A DNA stretch of 64,000 bases from an uncultured Clostridia bacterium. GTDB taxonomy: Bacteria > Bacillota > Clostridia > Saccharofermentanales > Saccharofermentanaceae. This document shows, one piece after another, positions 25,980 through 34,607 of this stretch. The stretch lies in assembly GCA_946537885.1 (NCBI GenBank), contig CAMNGC010000010.1, positions 1 through 64,000 on the forward strand, given 5' to 3'. The notes beneath the pieces were generated by a model that saw only the letters and a program-made list of their open reading frames with translations, had not been told where the DNA came from and did not search any database. Position 1 is the stretch's first letter, and each line of letters begins with the position of its first letter. Made by a program: the position numbers and the translations under genes.

Positions 25980-27005
25980 TCAGAGTGTCGATCCTTTAAG
26001 CATTACTTCGTAACTTAGCATTACTTTCTCATTTACAGGCTGTCCGTCAATATAATCCAGCAGAGTCCTGCATGCAGTCATGCCGAGCTCTTTGGGATCA
26101 TATTGAAGTGATGTGATAGGAGGCTGATTACGATCCAGCAAGATACTGTTATAGAAAGATGCAACCTTGATATCCCCGGGAATACTTATGCCGTCACGGT
26201 TCAGATTATTTATAACCGTGTAGCATATATGGTCATCGGCACAGACGATACACTGGACTTTATTGCGCAATGCCTCGTCAAGAGCCCTCTCTATATCTTC
26301 ATCTGTATCACAATCCATATAAATATTGCTGTTATCCGGCTTTACCCCACCGGCTTCAACACCATCCATAAAACCTTTGAGACGTGACTGATTAACAACA
26401 TGATTACTGTTTCCGCATATAAAAGCCAGCTTTCTGATGCCCTTAAGGATCAGTATCGAGGTCAATTCCTTACAAGCGGCAACATGATCATTATCTATCT
26501 GGATAACGCCTTTCTCGGGTGTACTGCCTATGACCACAAAGGGAATCTCCCCCTCCAGCAGGCATTTAACATTAGGGTCATCAAGAAGCGTTCGTGCAAG
26601 GATTATACCGTCAACCTTGCGGTTATTGATGACTCTCTGAAGACCTGACAGATCATTATCGAAAACAAGCGAGATCAGGATATCATAATCAAAAGCAGCC
26701 GCGATCTCTTCCACGCCCATCATACAACGCTGAAAAAAGGGCAGCGCATCATTATCCGAATCACCGGGAACGATCCAGCCGATATTATAGGTTTTGGAGT
26801 TTGCAAGTCCCCTGGCGAGTTGATTGGGCTTATAGTCATGTTCAGCAATAAAGTCGAGAACCTTGGTCCTGGTATCCTCACTAATCCTTCCCTTCCCTGA
26901 AATGGAACGGGAAACAGTTGACTTGGAAACACCCAGTGCTTCAGCAATATCAGCTATTGTGAGCTTTCCACCGTCTAAAGGATTGTTGGGATTTAACTGA
27001 ACCAT
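25980..27005 (-). CDS. ganR: LacI-family repressor of the galactan locus
   Basis: 341 residues. N-terminal LacI HTH (LTIADIAEALGVSKSTVSRSISGKGRISEDTR) with hinge helix KPNQLARGL, then a periplasmic-binding-like effector domain (about 75-341). It lies divergent to the GH42 gene and next to ganS. The CG-centred operators in front of ganS, the secreted galactanase and its own gene fit this repressor. Galactobiose or galactose is the likely inducer, as for Bacillus GanR. Named by synteny and function; the effector is inferred. Confidence 0.85.
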   Translation of the reverse strand: MVQLNPNNPLDGGKLTIADIAEALGVSKSTVSRSISGKGRISEDTRTKVLDFIAEHDYKPNQLARGLANSKTYNIGWIVPGDSDNDALPFFQRCMMGVEEIAAAFDYDILISLVFDNDLSGLQRVINNRKVDGIILARTLLDDPNVKCLLEGEIPFVVIGSTPEKGVIQIDNDHVAACKELTSILILKGIRKLAFICGNSNHVVNQSRLKGFMDGVEAGGVKPDNSNIYMDCDTDEDIERALDEALRNKVQCIVCADDHICYTVINNLNRDGISIPGDIKVASFYNSILLDRNQPPITSLQYDPKELGMTACRTLLDYIDGQPVNEKVMLSYEVMLKGSTL

Positions 27006-27049
27006 ATCTTGCCTTCCTTTACAAATACAATCGTTCGTGTTATATTCTG

Positions 27050-27063
27050 CGCAAACGGTTGCG
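27050..27063. promoter_or_regulatory. LacI-type operator in the ganR/GH42 intergenic region
   Basis: CGCAAACGGTTGCG, a near-perfect palindrome around CG and the most symmetrical of the three sites. It lies downstream of the ganR promoter and upstream of the GH42 gene. Additional half-site TTGCGCA at 27093-27099. Confidence 0.75.
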
Positions 27064-27079
27064 TATCTGTTCCTACTTC

Positions 27080-27108
27080 AATCTACCAATAGTTGCGCAG
27101 GATGTCAA
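27080..27108 (-). promoter_or_regulatory. Promoter of the LacI-type repressor gene
   Basis: Minus-strand TTGACA (27103-27108), 17-bp spacer, TAGATT (27080-27085). The operator at 27050-27063 is just downstream of the expected start, so the gene is probably autorepressed. Confidence 0.6.
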
Positions 27109-27136
27109 CCTAAAATAACTTTTCGACGAGGAAATA

Positions 27137-29131
27137 ATGATGTTTTACAAGGACCAAATACTTTTCGGCGCGGCATATTATGATGAGTACATGCCCTATG
27201 ACAGGATCGACACTGACTTTAAGATGATGAAGGATGCCGGAATGAATGTCATAAGGATCGCGGAATCCACATGGAGCACATGGGAAATCGAAGACGGTGT
27301 TTTCGATTTTACAAAGTTGCACAAGATGCTGACAAAGGCCAATGAATACGGGCTTAAAGTGATCATCGGCACCCCTACTTATGCCATTCCCTCTTGGCTT
27401 GCAAAGAAGTACCCGGAGGTCCTTGCGGTAACTGCATCAGGACGGCATCTTTACGGTCACAGGCAGCTCACGGATATTACTAATCCGGATTATCTAAGAT
27501 ACGCCGAACGGATCATAAGGCGGCTGATGGAAGAATGCCGCGGTTATGACAATATCATAGGTGTGCAACTGGACAACGAGACGCGCTCAGCCGGGGCAGC
27601 TTCCGAAGCAACTCAGGCCTTGTTTGTTGCTCAGATGATGAAGAAATACCCTGATATAGAAGATTTCAATCAGGCTTTCGGTCTGGATTACTGGAGCAAC
27701 AGGATCTCGCGTTGGGAGGATTTCCCGGATGTTCGCGGAACGATAAACGGCAGCCTGTCCGCCGCATACAAGTATTTCCTGCGCAACGTAATAACGGAAT
27801 TTCTTGAGTGGCAGTCGAAGATCGTCAGAGAGTATCTGACAGATGATCAGTTCATTACGCATAATTTCGACTTCTCCTGGATCGATTATTCATATGGCAT
27901 TCAACCAGAAGTCAACCAGCAGGATGCGGCTCGGTGCATGGACGTGGCAGGTGTCGATATCTACCACCTGTCGCAGGATCGATTCGACGGTTCGACTATA
28001 GCGTTCGGCGGAAGCGTCGGGAGATCGCTCAAGAAGGATAATTATCTGGTACTCGAGACACAAGCCCAGGGCCGTGCGAATTGGGTTCCCTACCCCGGGC
28101 AGCTCAGGCTCGCCGCCTATAGCCACCTGGCCTCGGGCGCCGACAGCGTCATGTACTGGCACTGGCACTCGATCCATAACTCTTTCGAGACATATTGGAA
28201 GGGCATCTTAAGCCACGATCTTAAGCCCAACGAGATCTACAATGAATTATCCGCCTTCGGCCGCGAGATGCGTTCTATCGAATCGCACCTGATCAACCTG
28301 ACCAAGTCCCCTTCCGTGGCTATCCTTGTCGACAACAGAAGCCTTACCGGTCTTAATGAATTCCCCTGTGACGACACAGATCCGAACACGCCGGATTATA
28401 ACAAGATCTTAAGGACATTCTGCGACGCCCTCTATAAGCTCAACATCGAATATGACCTGGTATATAAGGACGATCCTATCGAAAAGTATACTTTGGTCTT
28501 AGTCCCCGCCCTCTATTCAGCCACCGAGGATACCATTGCGCGCCTGAAAGCCTATGTTCAAGGCGGCGGTCACCTGCTTGCCACATTCAAGAGTTTTGTC
28601 GCCGATGAGGAGATCAAGGTCTATCACGATCTGCAGCCTCATAATATGACTGATTGTCTGGGACTTTCTTATCAGCTCTTCACTATACCGAGAGATGTTA
28701 CGATCACGATCGACGGCAATAGCTACCCTGCGCAGGGTTTTATGGAGCTGGTAACTGCAGCCGAAGCTGACAGTATCGCATGTTATGAACACCCGATCTG
28801 GAAGAAGTATTCGGCCCTGACAGCTCATAAATATGGCGAAGGAACAGCATATTATCTGGCAACACTCTTAGGCCACGACGGCTCTACTGCCCTCTTGCGT
28901 CATATTCTTCCCGAGTGCGGCATCAGTATACCGAAGAACCTCTACCCTCTCATCATCAAAAGCGGCATTAATCAACTCGGCAGAAAGGTCACATATATGT
29001 TCAACTACTCGACTGCCAAAATAAGCGGACAAATATCCTGTTCCGGAAGGGATCTGCTGTCAAAGAAGGTGTATACAGAAGGCGATCCTTTCGAGATAGA
29101 AGCTCTGGATCTGATGATAGTGGAAGAATAA
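27137..29131 (+). CDS. ganA: Beta-galactosidase, GH42
   Basis: 664 residues with no signal peptide. The N-terminal GH42 barrel begins LFGAAYYDEYMP; the acid/base Glu is in GVQLDNE and the nucleophile Glu in LVLETQAQG. A beta-galactosidase trimerisation-like domain (about 395-600) and a C-terminal sandwich follow. It releases galactose from imported beta-1,4-galacto-oligosaccharides in the cytoplasm, completing the pathway begun by the GH53 enzymes. GAGG lies 7 nt before the first ATG; two ATG codons are adjacent. Divergent from the repressor gene and sharing its operator region. Confidence 0.9.
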   Translation: MMFYKDQILFGAAYYDEYMPYDRIDTDFKMMKDAGMNVIRIAESTWSTWEIEDGVFDFTKLHKMLTKANEYGLKVIIGTPTYAIPSWLAKKYPEVLAVTASGRHLYGHRQLTDITNPDYLRYAERIIRRLMEECRGYDNIIGVQLDNETRSAGAASEATQALFVAQMMKKYPDIEDFNQAFGLDYWSNRISRWEDFPDVRGTINGSLSAAYKYFLRNVITEFLEWQSKIVREYLTDDQFITHNFDFSWIDYSYGIQPEVNQQDAARCMDVAGVDIYHLSQDRFDGSTIAFGGSVGRSLKKDNYLVLETQAQGRANWVPYPGQLRLAAYSHLASGADSVMYWHWHSIHNSFETYWKGILSHDLKPNEIYNELSAFGREMRSIESHLINLTKSPSVAILVDNRSLTGLNEFPCDDTDPNTPDYNKILRTFCDALYKLNIEYDLVYKDDPIEKYTLVLVPALYSATEDTIARLKAYVQGGGHLLATFKSFVADEEIKVYHDLQPHNMTDCLGLSYQLFTIPRDVTITIDGNSYPAQGFMELVTAAEADSIACYEHPIWKKYSALTAHKYGEGTAYYLATLLGHDGSTALLRHILPECGISIPKNLYPLIIKSGINQLGRKVTYMFNYSTAKISGQISCSGRDLLSKKVYTEGDPFEIEALDLMIVEE

Positions 29132-29158
29132 AGACGGATCATTAACGAGTATCGAAAA

Positions 29159-29187
29159 GCCCTCGGGACTTCAAGAGTCCCGAGGGC
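29159..29187. terminator. Bidirectional terminator between GH42 and the LRR gene
   Basis: 12-bp stem GCCCTCGGGACT/AGTCCCGAGGGC in a convergent gap. T-rich on both sides: CTATTGTCTTTATT on plus and TTTTCGA on minus. Confidence 0.85.
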
Positions 29188-29223
29188 ATCTATTGTCTTT
29201 ATTCCTATCCTGACGTTCTCCCT

Positions 29224-31143
29224 TTACTTCACGATCCCATACTCGGAGCATATGTTACTCCACTCGACAGATCCCGCGAAGCCCTGGAAAACACTTTCTC
29301 TGCTGACGCCATTGTTAAGCTGATTCAACCAGTCATTGTAGCCGGCGCTATCAGGCTCTCTGTTCATAAATGTTCTGTAAAGTCTTGTTACATACTCAGC
29401 GTTCGAGAAGTTCTGGCTCTGGAACTCATCACTGAAGAAGAACCCGTGCGCGACTTCAGATCCGCTCGCTCTCCTGTTGGCAAGCTGAGTCGACCAATCG
29501 TTAAGACCTGCAGCATCGGGATTACGGCCAAGACATGTTGTATAAAGTCTTGTTGCGAAGCCGATTACCTGCTCACTCGGCTCCACGGTTATATTAGGCA
29601 CTCCGGTACCTCCTGAAGAGATACCGAATTTGAGGCAAAGATTTGCCCACTCGGTAGAATTGATAAAGCCATTAAGAACGCTCTGACGGCTGGCACCGTT
29701 TTGCAGCTGGCCCATCCAGTTATTAAATCCTGCCGTATCAGGATCACGATCGAAAAATGTATGATAGAGTCTGTTAAGGAACTCAGCGTCACTGAGGTTC
29801 ATGGCAATGAACTCATCACTTAAGAAGAAGCCCTTTGCAGCATCTGCACCCGAATAGCCCTGATGGGTAATTCGGTCAACCCAGTCAGCCTTTCCCGAAG
29901 GATCCGAGGCTCTTCCGAGAGCAACGGTATAAAGTCTCTCTACAAATCCGGAGACACCGGATCCGGAGGATGATGATGCAGCCGTTGTGATGATAGTTAT
30001 ATTTTTGTCGACTGTAAGATCACGCTTATTAATATAGTTATAACACCCCTCCTCCTCATTATAAACTACATCCTCAGTGAAATAACAGATAGCAGTATCC
30101 GGGATATTAGGATCCGGATATCCGCCACCGGCATTATAAGCTTCTATAAGATATCTGTTGTTGGAGATATTAAGGCTTGTAAAGTCATTAGAATAACAAT
30201 CAAGAAATGTTATTTCCGTATTATGACTAATATCAAGAGAAGTCAGTTTATTAGTATGACAATAGAGAAGATCCAAAGCACTATTATGGCTGACATCAAG
30301 TGTTTTCAGATTATTATTATAACAGTAGAGCTTTTCGAGCTTAGTAATTCTACCAAGATTAAGGCTGGTCAGATTGTTATTATCGCACTGGAGCCATTTA
30401 AGAGCTGTATTATTGCTGACATCAAGACTTGTCAGATTATTATTCGGACAATAAATACTTTCAAGAAGAGTATTCTTGCTCAATGACAGGCTGGTCAAGT
30501 TGTTATGGTCACAAGACAAATCTAAAAGAGCTGTATTATTGCTTACATCAAGACTTTTGAGATTATTATCGCTACACGACAAGGTATAAAGTGCCGGATT
30601 CTTGCTAACATCAAGAGAAGACAATTGATTAGAGTAGCACCACAAAAAACCAAGTAAAGAATTATTTCTTAAATTAAGAGAAGTCAGGCGATTGCCGGAA
30701 CAAATCAGACCTTCCAATTTACTATTATTGCTGACATCAAGACTGGTCAGATTATTCTCTCCGCAACTAAGCCATATAAGAGCAGTATTCCGGGAAACAT
30801 CAAGATTAGATATGTTATTGCCGGCGCAAGCAAGACTCGTAAGCCCGGTAAAGATCTCAACACCTTTAAGCGAAGTTATCTTTTCCCCACTTTCCGACGA
30901 GCACGTCACATCAATATCGGTAACTGCTTTGATCTCAGCGGTACTTAATACGCCGTCTTTATTCGAGTCAAAATTAGTACTGACATAATTTCTGAAAACC
31001 GCATCCGGGAAATTCTTTGTGTTAATAGCAACATTAGCATCGGCACTGACATGTCTCGGACCAAGCGGCCCGGCTACAGGCGCTGCTGCAGTAAACAACG
31101 CAACAAGAAGAATCGTACTTACGACTTTAACAATGCTCTTCAT
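29224..31143 (-). CDS. Secreted leucine-rich-repeat protein with DUF4214 repeats
   Basis: 639 residues from the ATG at 31143 (GAGGGGG upstream). A signal peptide of about 25-30 residues is followed by an EF-hand-like calcium loop DSNKDGVLSTAEI, then about ten 20-21-residue leucine-rich repeats of the type TALxWLxCxxNNLTSLDVSNN (about 80-350). The C-terminal third holds tandem DUF4214 modules (LYTVALGRASD, LYHTFFDRDPD, LYTTCLGRNPD and LYRTFMNREPD), a repeat found in cell-surface proteins. No LPxTG motif or C-terminal membrane anchor. Likely a surface adhesin or carbohydrate- or protein-binding factor; the partner is unknown. No terminator separates it from pfkA. Confidence 0.8.
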   Translation of the reverse strand: MKSIVKVVSTILLVALFTAAAPVAGPLGPRHVSADANVAINTKNFPDAVFRNYVSTNFDSNKDGVLSTAEIKAVTDIDVTCSSESGEKITSLKGVEIFTGLTSLACAGNNISNLDVSRNTALIWLSCGENNLTSLDVSNNSKLEGLICSGNRLTSLNLRNNSLLGFLWCYSNQLSSLDVSKNPALYTLSCSDNNLKSLDVSNNTALLDLSCDHNNLTSLSLSKNTLLESIYCPNNNLTSLDVSNNTALKWLQCDNNNLTSLNLGRITKLEKLYCYNNNLKTLDVSHNSALDLLYCHTNKLTSLDISHNTEITFLDCYSNDFTSLNISNNRYLIEAYNAGGGYPDPNIPDTAICYFTEDVVYNEEEGCYNYINKRDLTVDKNITIITTAASSSSGSGVSGFVERLYTVALGRASDPSGKADWVDRITHQGYSGADAAKGFFLSDEFIAMNLSDAEFLNRLYHTFFDRDPDTAGFNNWMGQLQNGASRQSVLNGFINSTEWANLCLKFGISSGGTGVPNITVEPSEQVIGFATRLYTTCLGRNPDAAGLNDWSTQLANRRASGSEVAHGFFFSDEFQSQNFSNAEYVTRLYRTFMNREPDSAGYNDWLNQLNNGVSRESVFQGFAGSVEWSNICSEYGIVK

Positions 31144-31196
31144 AATAGTCCCCCTCAAACTGTCAAGATGACCACACCAAAGTTTCTTGTCTATTA

Positions 31197-32252
31197 TTAC
31201 GACAGTCTCTTGGCGTTCTCGATATCTTCGGCAGGAATGGTCTTCTTCATATTGATACCTTCCTCAATGTCGATATCCGTGATCTTGCCGTCCTTTTCGA
31301 TAATAAGACGATTGTATCTCTTCTCAAGCAGACAATCAATGGCATGAACGCCCATAAGGCTTGCTGTGGTTCTGTCGCGAAGCGTCGGCGAGCCGCCTCT
31401 TTGGAGATGTCCGAGGATCGTAGGACGTGACTCTATGCCGGTCTGCTCCTCGATCTTCTTGGCGATGTCTGACGCGGATCCGACTCCCTCTGCAACGATT
31501 ACGATGTAATGTCTCTTGCCCTTGTTACGGCCATCGAGGATCGTTCTGATAACATCACGGTTGAAGTCATACTCGATCTCGGGGATCAGGATACACTCTG
31601 CACCTGTCGCGATACCGACATTCAAAGCGATATAACCTGCTCTTCTACCCATAACTTCGATTACGCTGCATCGCTCGTGGGAGGATGCGGTGTCACGGAG
31701 CTTATCGATTGCTTCCATAGCCGTGTTCATTGCCGTGTCATAACCGATGGTATAATCTGTGCATCCGATATCATTGTCGATGGTACCCGGGATACCGATG
31801 ACAGGCATGCCGATTCTGGCGAGCGCTCTGGCACCCTTGAAGGAACCGTCACCGCCACTTACCACAAGTGCGTCGAGGTCATAAACCTCCATCATACGAG
31901 CGCCCTTGAGAACACCTTCCTTTGTCGTGAAAGTCTTGGATCTCGCAGTCATAAGGAAAGTACCGCCACGCTGCAGTGTCTCCGAGACATCTCTTACCGT
32001 GATCTGAGAGATCTCACCCTTCCACAGTCCATGGAAGCCTCTTGTAACACCATAAACCTCGAATCCGGCGTTGATACCGGCTCTTACTACAGCTCTGATA
32101 GTAGCATTCATTCCTGGAGCATCGCCGCCGCTGGTCAGCACACCGATCTTACGGATCGGCTGTACCTCATCCGGATTGACATTGTCATAGTTCTTCGCTA
32201 CCAGTGTATCGATATCAGGAAGATTGGATTCATCATATAGAAGTCTGGACAT
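31197..32252 (-). CDS. pfkA: ATP-dependent 6-phosphofructokinase
   Basis: 351 residues from the ATG at 32252 (GGAGG 5 nt upstream). The PFK signature begins at KIGVLTSGGDAPGMN; GGDGS at the ATP site and PGTIDNDI (Gly rather than the Lys of pyrophosphate enzymes) indicate ATP dependence. The protein has an N-terminal extension of about 30 residues and a C-terminal tail of about 20 beyond the classical 320-residue enzyme. It phosphorylates fructose 6-phosphate in glycolysis. Last gene of the rimP-to-pfkA run, though a separate promoter is possible in the 139-bp gap. Confidence 0.9.
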   Translation of the reverse strand: MSRLLYDESNLPDIDTLVAKNYDNVNPDEVQPIRKIGVLTSGGDAPGMNATIRAVVRAGINAGFEVYGVTRGFHGLWKGEISQITVRDVSETLQRGGTFLMTARSKTFTTKEGVLKGARMMEVYDLDALVVSGGDGSFKGARALARIGMPVIGIPGTIDNDIGCTDYTIGYDTAMNTAMEAIDKLRDTASSHERCSVIEVMGRRAGYIALNVGIATGAECILIPEIEYDFNRDVIRTILDGRNKGKRHYIVIVAEGVGSASDIAKKIEEQTGIESRPTILGHLQRGGSPTLRDRTTASLMGVHAIDCLLEKRYNRLIIEKDGKITDIDIEEGINMKKTIPAEDIENAKRLS

Positions 32253-32391
32253 ATATACCTCCGAGGGACATGTCCTGCCATTCGGCGGTGTCATGCAAAA
32301 TTCTGGAACTATTATACACTACCCGTCGTTTATGATGAACTGCTTTGATAGGATTTTCGAAAAGAATCTCTTCACCGACAGTGACGCCGTC
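32253..32391. other. pfkA leader region
   Basis: 139 bp with a TATAAT (minus strand, about 32316) in the context GGTAGTGTATAAT, also seen before mutS2, and the palindrome TTTTCGAAAA at about 32354-32363. No terminator after ridA was found. Confidence 0.35.
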
Positions 32392-32766
32392 TCACATCTC
32401 CGCAACAGCCTCGATCTCTACCAAAACGCCCTTTGGAAGATCTTTAACAGCGACACAGGAGCGCGCCGGCTTAGATACAAAATAGCCGGCGTATACCTCA
32501 TTAAAAACAGCAAAATCATTTATATCAGCCAGATAGCATGTGGTCTTGACTACATCCTCAAAGCCGACACCTGCAGCCTCCAGGATAGCCCCCACATTAC
32601 GGCAGACCATATCAGCCTGCCCTCTGATATCGGTCGTTTCGACCTTGCCTGTCTCAGGATCGATCGGGATCTGCCCCGATGTGAATAACAGGCCGGCTGC
32701 CAGCTTAGCCTGCGAATAAGGTCCGATTGCCTCCGGTGCTCTCTTCGTGTAAACCGTCGATGCCAT
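32392..32766 (-). CDS. ridA: RidA family enamine/imine deaminase
   Basis: 124 residues, the usual length. YSQA near the N-terminus, GQIPIDPETG, and the C-terminal signature RSCVAVKDLPKGVLVEIEAVA with the active-site Arg and terminal Glu match RidA/YjgF. It hydrolyses reactive 2-aminoacrylate-type imines formed by PLP enzymes. GGAGG before the ATG. It lies 33 nt downstream of the HAD gene. Confidence 0.92.
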   Translation of the reverse strand: MASTVYTKRAPEAIGPYSQAKLAAGLLFTSGQIPIDPETGKVETTDIRGQADMVCRNVGAILEAAGVGFEDVVKTTCYLADINDFAVFNEVYAGYFVSKPARSCVAVKDLPKGVLVEIEAVAEM

Positions 32767-32799
32767 GATCAGTTCCTCCCTGCAGTATGCCTATGAGAT

Positions 32800-33480
32800 T
32801 CAGCCGAGGAGCTTTGCTTCCAGCTCTTCTACGGTTGATACTACCACACTTGCGCCATTTGTAAACAAAAAATCTTGAGTCTTAAAACCCCAGTCCACAG
32901 AAATAATATCCATGTTACAGTTACGGGCCAAGCGGATATCCACTTCCGAATCGCCCACAAGCACGGCATCTGAAGCTTTTACACCGAGTTTCTCGAGAGT
33001 CAGCATAACAGGCTCGGGATCCGGCTTAAGAGCCACCCCTTCCCTGTGGCCCCTGATATCGTCCAGCATATCGTGGAAAAAGAAATCACATAGCTTAAAT
33101 GTTGCATCGTGATCCTTGTTAGATAAGACTGCGATCTTGATGTCCGCATCATGAAGATGTCTCAGCATAGCGATAACGCCGTCATATGGAGTCGTGTAGT
33201 CGATGCAGCACTCAAGGTAGATCTTACGGTCTATCGCCAGAAGTTCTGCTACCTCATCAGAATCGATAACATCTTCCGCGGTAACTGCCTCACCCTTATC
33301 ACGCGCAATGCTTCTGGCAATGAGTTTTCGAGCACCGTTTCCTACCATAGAGGCAAGCTCTTCCACCGGTTGTTCATCAAGTCCCATGGCCACGCGAGCT
33401 TTATTAACCGCCACGGCCAGTCCCTGAGCGGTATTGAGAACAGTACCGTCCAGATCAAAAATAATAGCTTTGTATGACAT
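32800..33480 (-). CDS. HAD hydrolase, phosphoglycolate-phosphatase-like
   Basis: 226 residues. Motif I FDLDGTVLNT, motif II VLSNKD, a conserved Lys in LKPDPEPV and motif IV VGDSEVDI with a helical cap between motifs I and II (subfamily IA). Most like Gph/PpaX phosphatases. Its start lies 1 nt after the rodA stop; GGTCAATAAA precedes the ATG. Confidence 0.82.
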   Translation of the reverse strand: MSYKAIIFDLDGTVLNTAQGLAVAVNKARVAMGLDEQPVEELASMVGNGARKLIARSIARDKGEAVTAEDVIDSDEVAELLAIDRKIYLECCIDYTTPYDGVIAMLRHLHDADIKIAVLSNKDHDATFKLCDFFFHDMLDDIRGHREGVALKPDPEPVMLTLEKLGVKASDAVLVGDSEVDIRLARNCNMDIISVDWGFKTQDFLFTNGASVVVSTVEELEAKLLG

Positions 33481-33481
33481 T

Positions 33482-34606
33482 TTATTGACCTCTGTCCATT
33501 GATATATTCAGGATTATTCCGAAGGCTATGTAATTAACCATCATCGCTGTTCCGCCCAAACTGATAAACGGCAACGGAATACCGGTAATAGGCAAGAGTC
33601 CTACAGACATCCCCATGTTCTCGATAAAGTGGAAAGCAAAAGATGCGGCAATACCTACAACGACATAAGAATATGCCGGTCGTGAAGCTTTACTGCTGAC
33701 ATACATGCAGCGGCAAAGGAAGAAAAAGGTCAGGATGATGATAGCCGTCGTCCCTATAAAACCCAGATGTTCTGATATTGCCGAATAGATAAAGTCACTT
33801 TCCTTAACCGGAACCTTAACATAGATACCGGTACTGTTTCCTGCAAGTCCCCCTGAGGCTATGGCCGCTTTGGATTGGACCAGATTATACTCTGTCTTCG
33901 GGTCGGATCCTTCAAATACCAGTGACAGGATCCTCTTCTTCTGATATGAAGCCAAGTAAAAATTCCAGACAAAAGGAACTCCGATAACGATAACCGCAGA
34001 TATGGCCAACAGGAAATATCTGTATTTAACGCCCCAGACAAACATGATACATACAAAAGAAAAAACGATAACCATCGCGGTACCGAAGTCCGGCTGATGC
34101 AGGATCAAGAGCATGGGGGGAGCGTATACTCCCGCCAGATAGCCGAAGCCTCTGATTATCCCAATCTCCTTCTTTCCCATCTGCTCGAAAATATCCGATG
34201 CCACGATAACAAGTCCTATCTTAGCCAGCTCCGACGGCTGGAAAGTACCTATAACAGGCAGGTTGAGCCAGGCATCGGCACCCCACGTATCGACCATGGT
34301 GTAACCATCCAAAGGAACCAGTAACAGAAGGAAGAGTGAAGCTCCGTATATCACCCAACCGATCATCTTCAGAAAGTGAGTATCCAGAAGACATATGATC
34401 AAGGCGATAAAGATACCCATTGCAGCAGCGGTAACCTGTCGATAGAAGTTGCCCGGATAAGCATCATAACCGTTTGACAATACTCGATTAAGGACAAACA
34501 AGCCGATAATCGTGATCAGGAGAATAGGCACCACCAGAAAGTAATCGATGGAGCGAAGAGAGCCGTTATTACGCAGTCTTACTATTCCCGACTTCTGTCC
34601 TGCCAT
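33482..34606 (-). CDS. rodA: SEDS-family peptidoglycan polymerase RodA
   Basis: 374 residues from the ATG at 34606, with GGAGG about 13 nt upstream; the frame extends to 34645 but overlaps lgt without a ribosome site. About ten hydrophobic segments; SEDS motifs such as NLPVIGTFQPSELAKI, HQPDFGTA, and PLPFISLGGTAMM near the C-terminus are present. RodA polymerises glycan strands during elongation, with a class B PBP. Directly follows lgt. Confidence 0.88.
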   Translation of the reverse strand: MAGQKSGIVRLRNNGSLRSIDYFLVVPILLITIIGLFVLNRVLSNGYDAYPGNFYRQVTAAAMGIFIALIICLLDTHFLKMIGWVIYGASLFLLLLVPLDGYTMVDTWGADAWLNLPVIGTFQPSELAKIGLVIVASDIFEQMGKKEIGIIRGFGYLAGVYAPPMLLILHQPDFGTAMVIVFSFVCIMFVWGVKYRYFLLAISAVIVIGVPFVWNFYLASYQKKRILSLVFEGSDPKTEYNLVQSKAAIASGGLAGNSTGIYVKVPVKESDFIYSAISEHLGFIGTTAIIILTFFFLCRCMYVSSKASRPAYSYVVVGIAASFAFHFIENMGMSVGLLPITGIPLPFISLGGTAMMVNYIAFGIILNISMDRGQ

Positions 34607-34607
34607 A

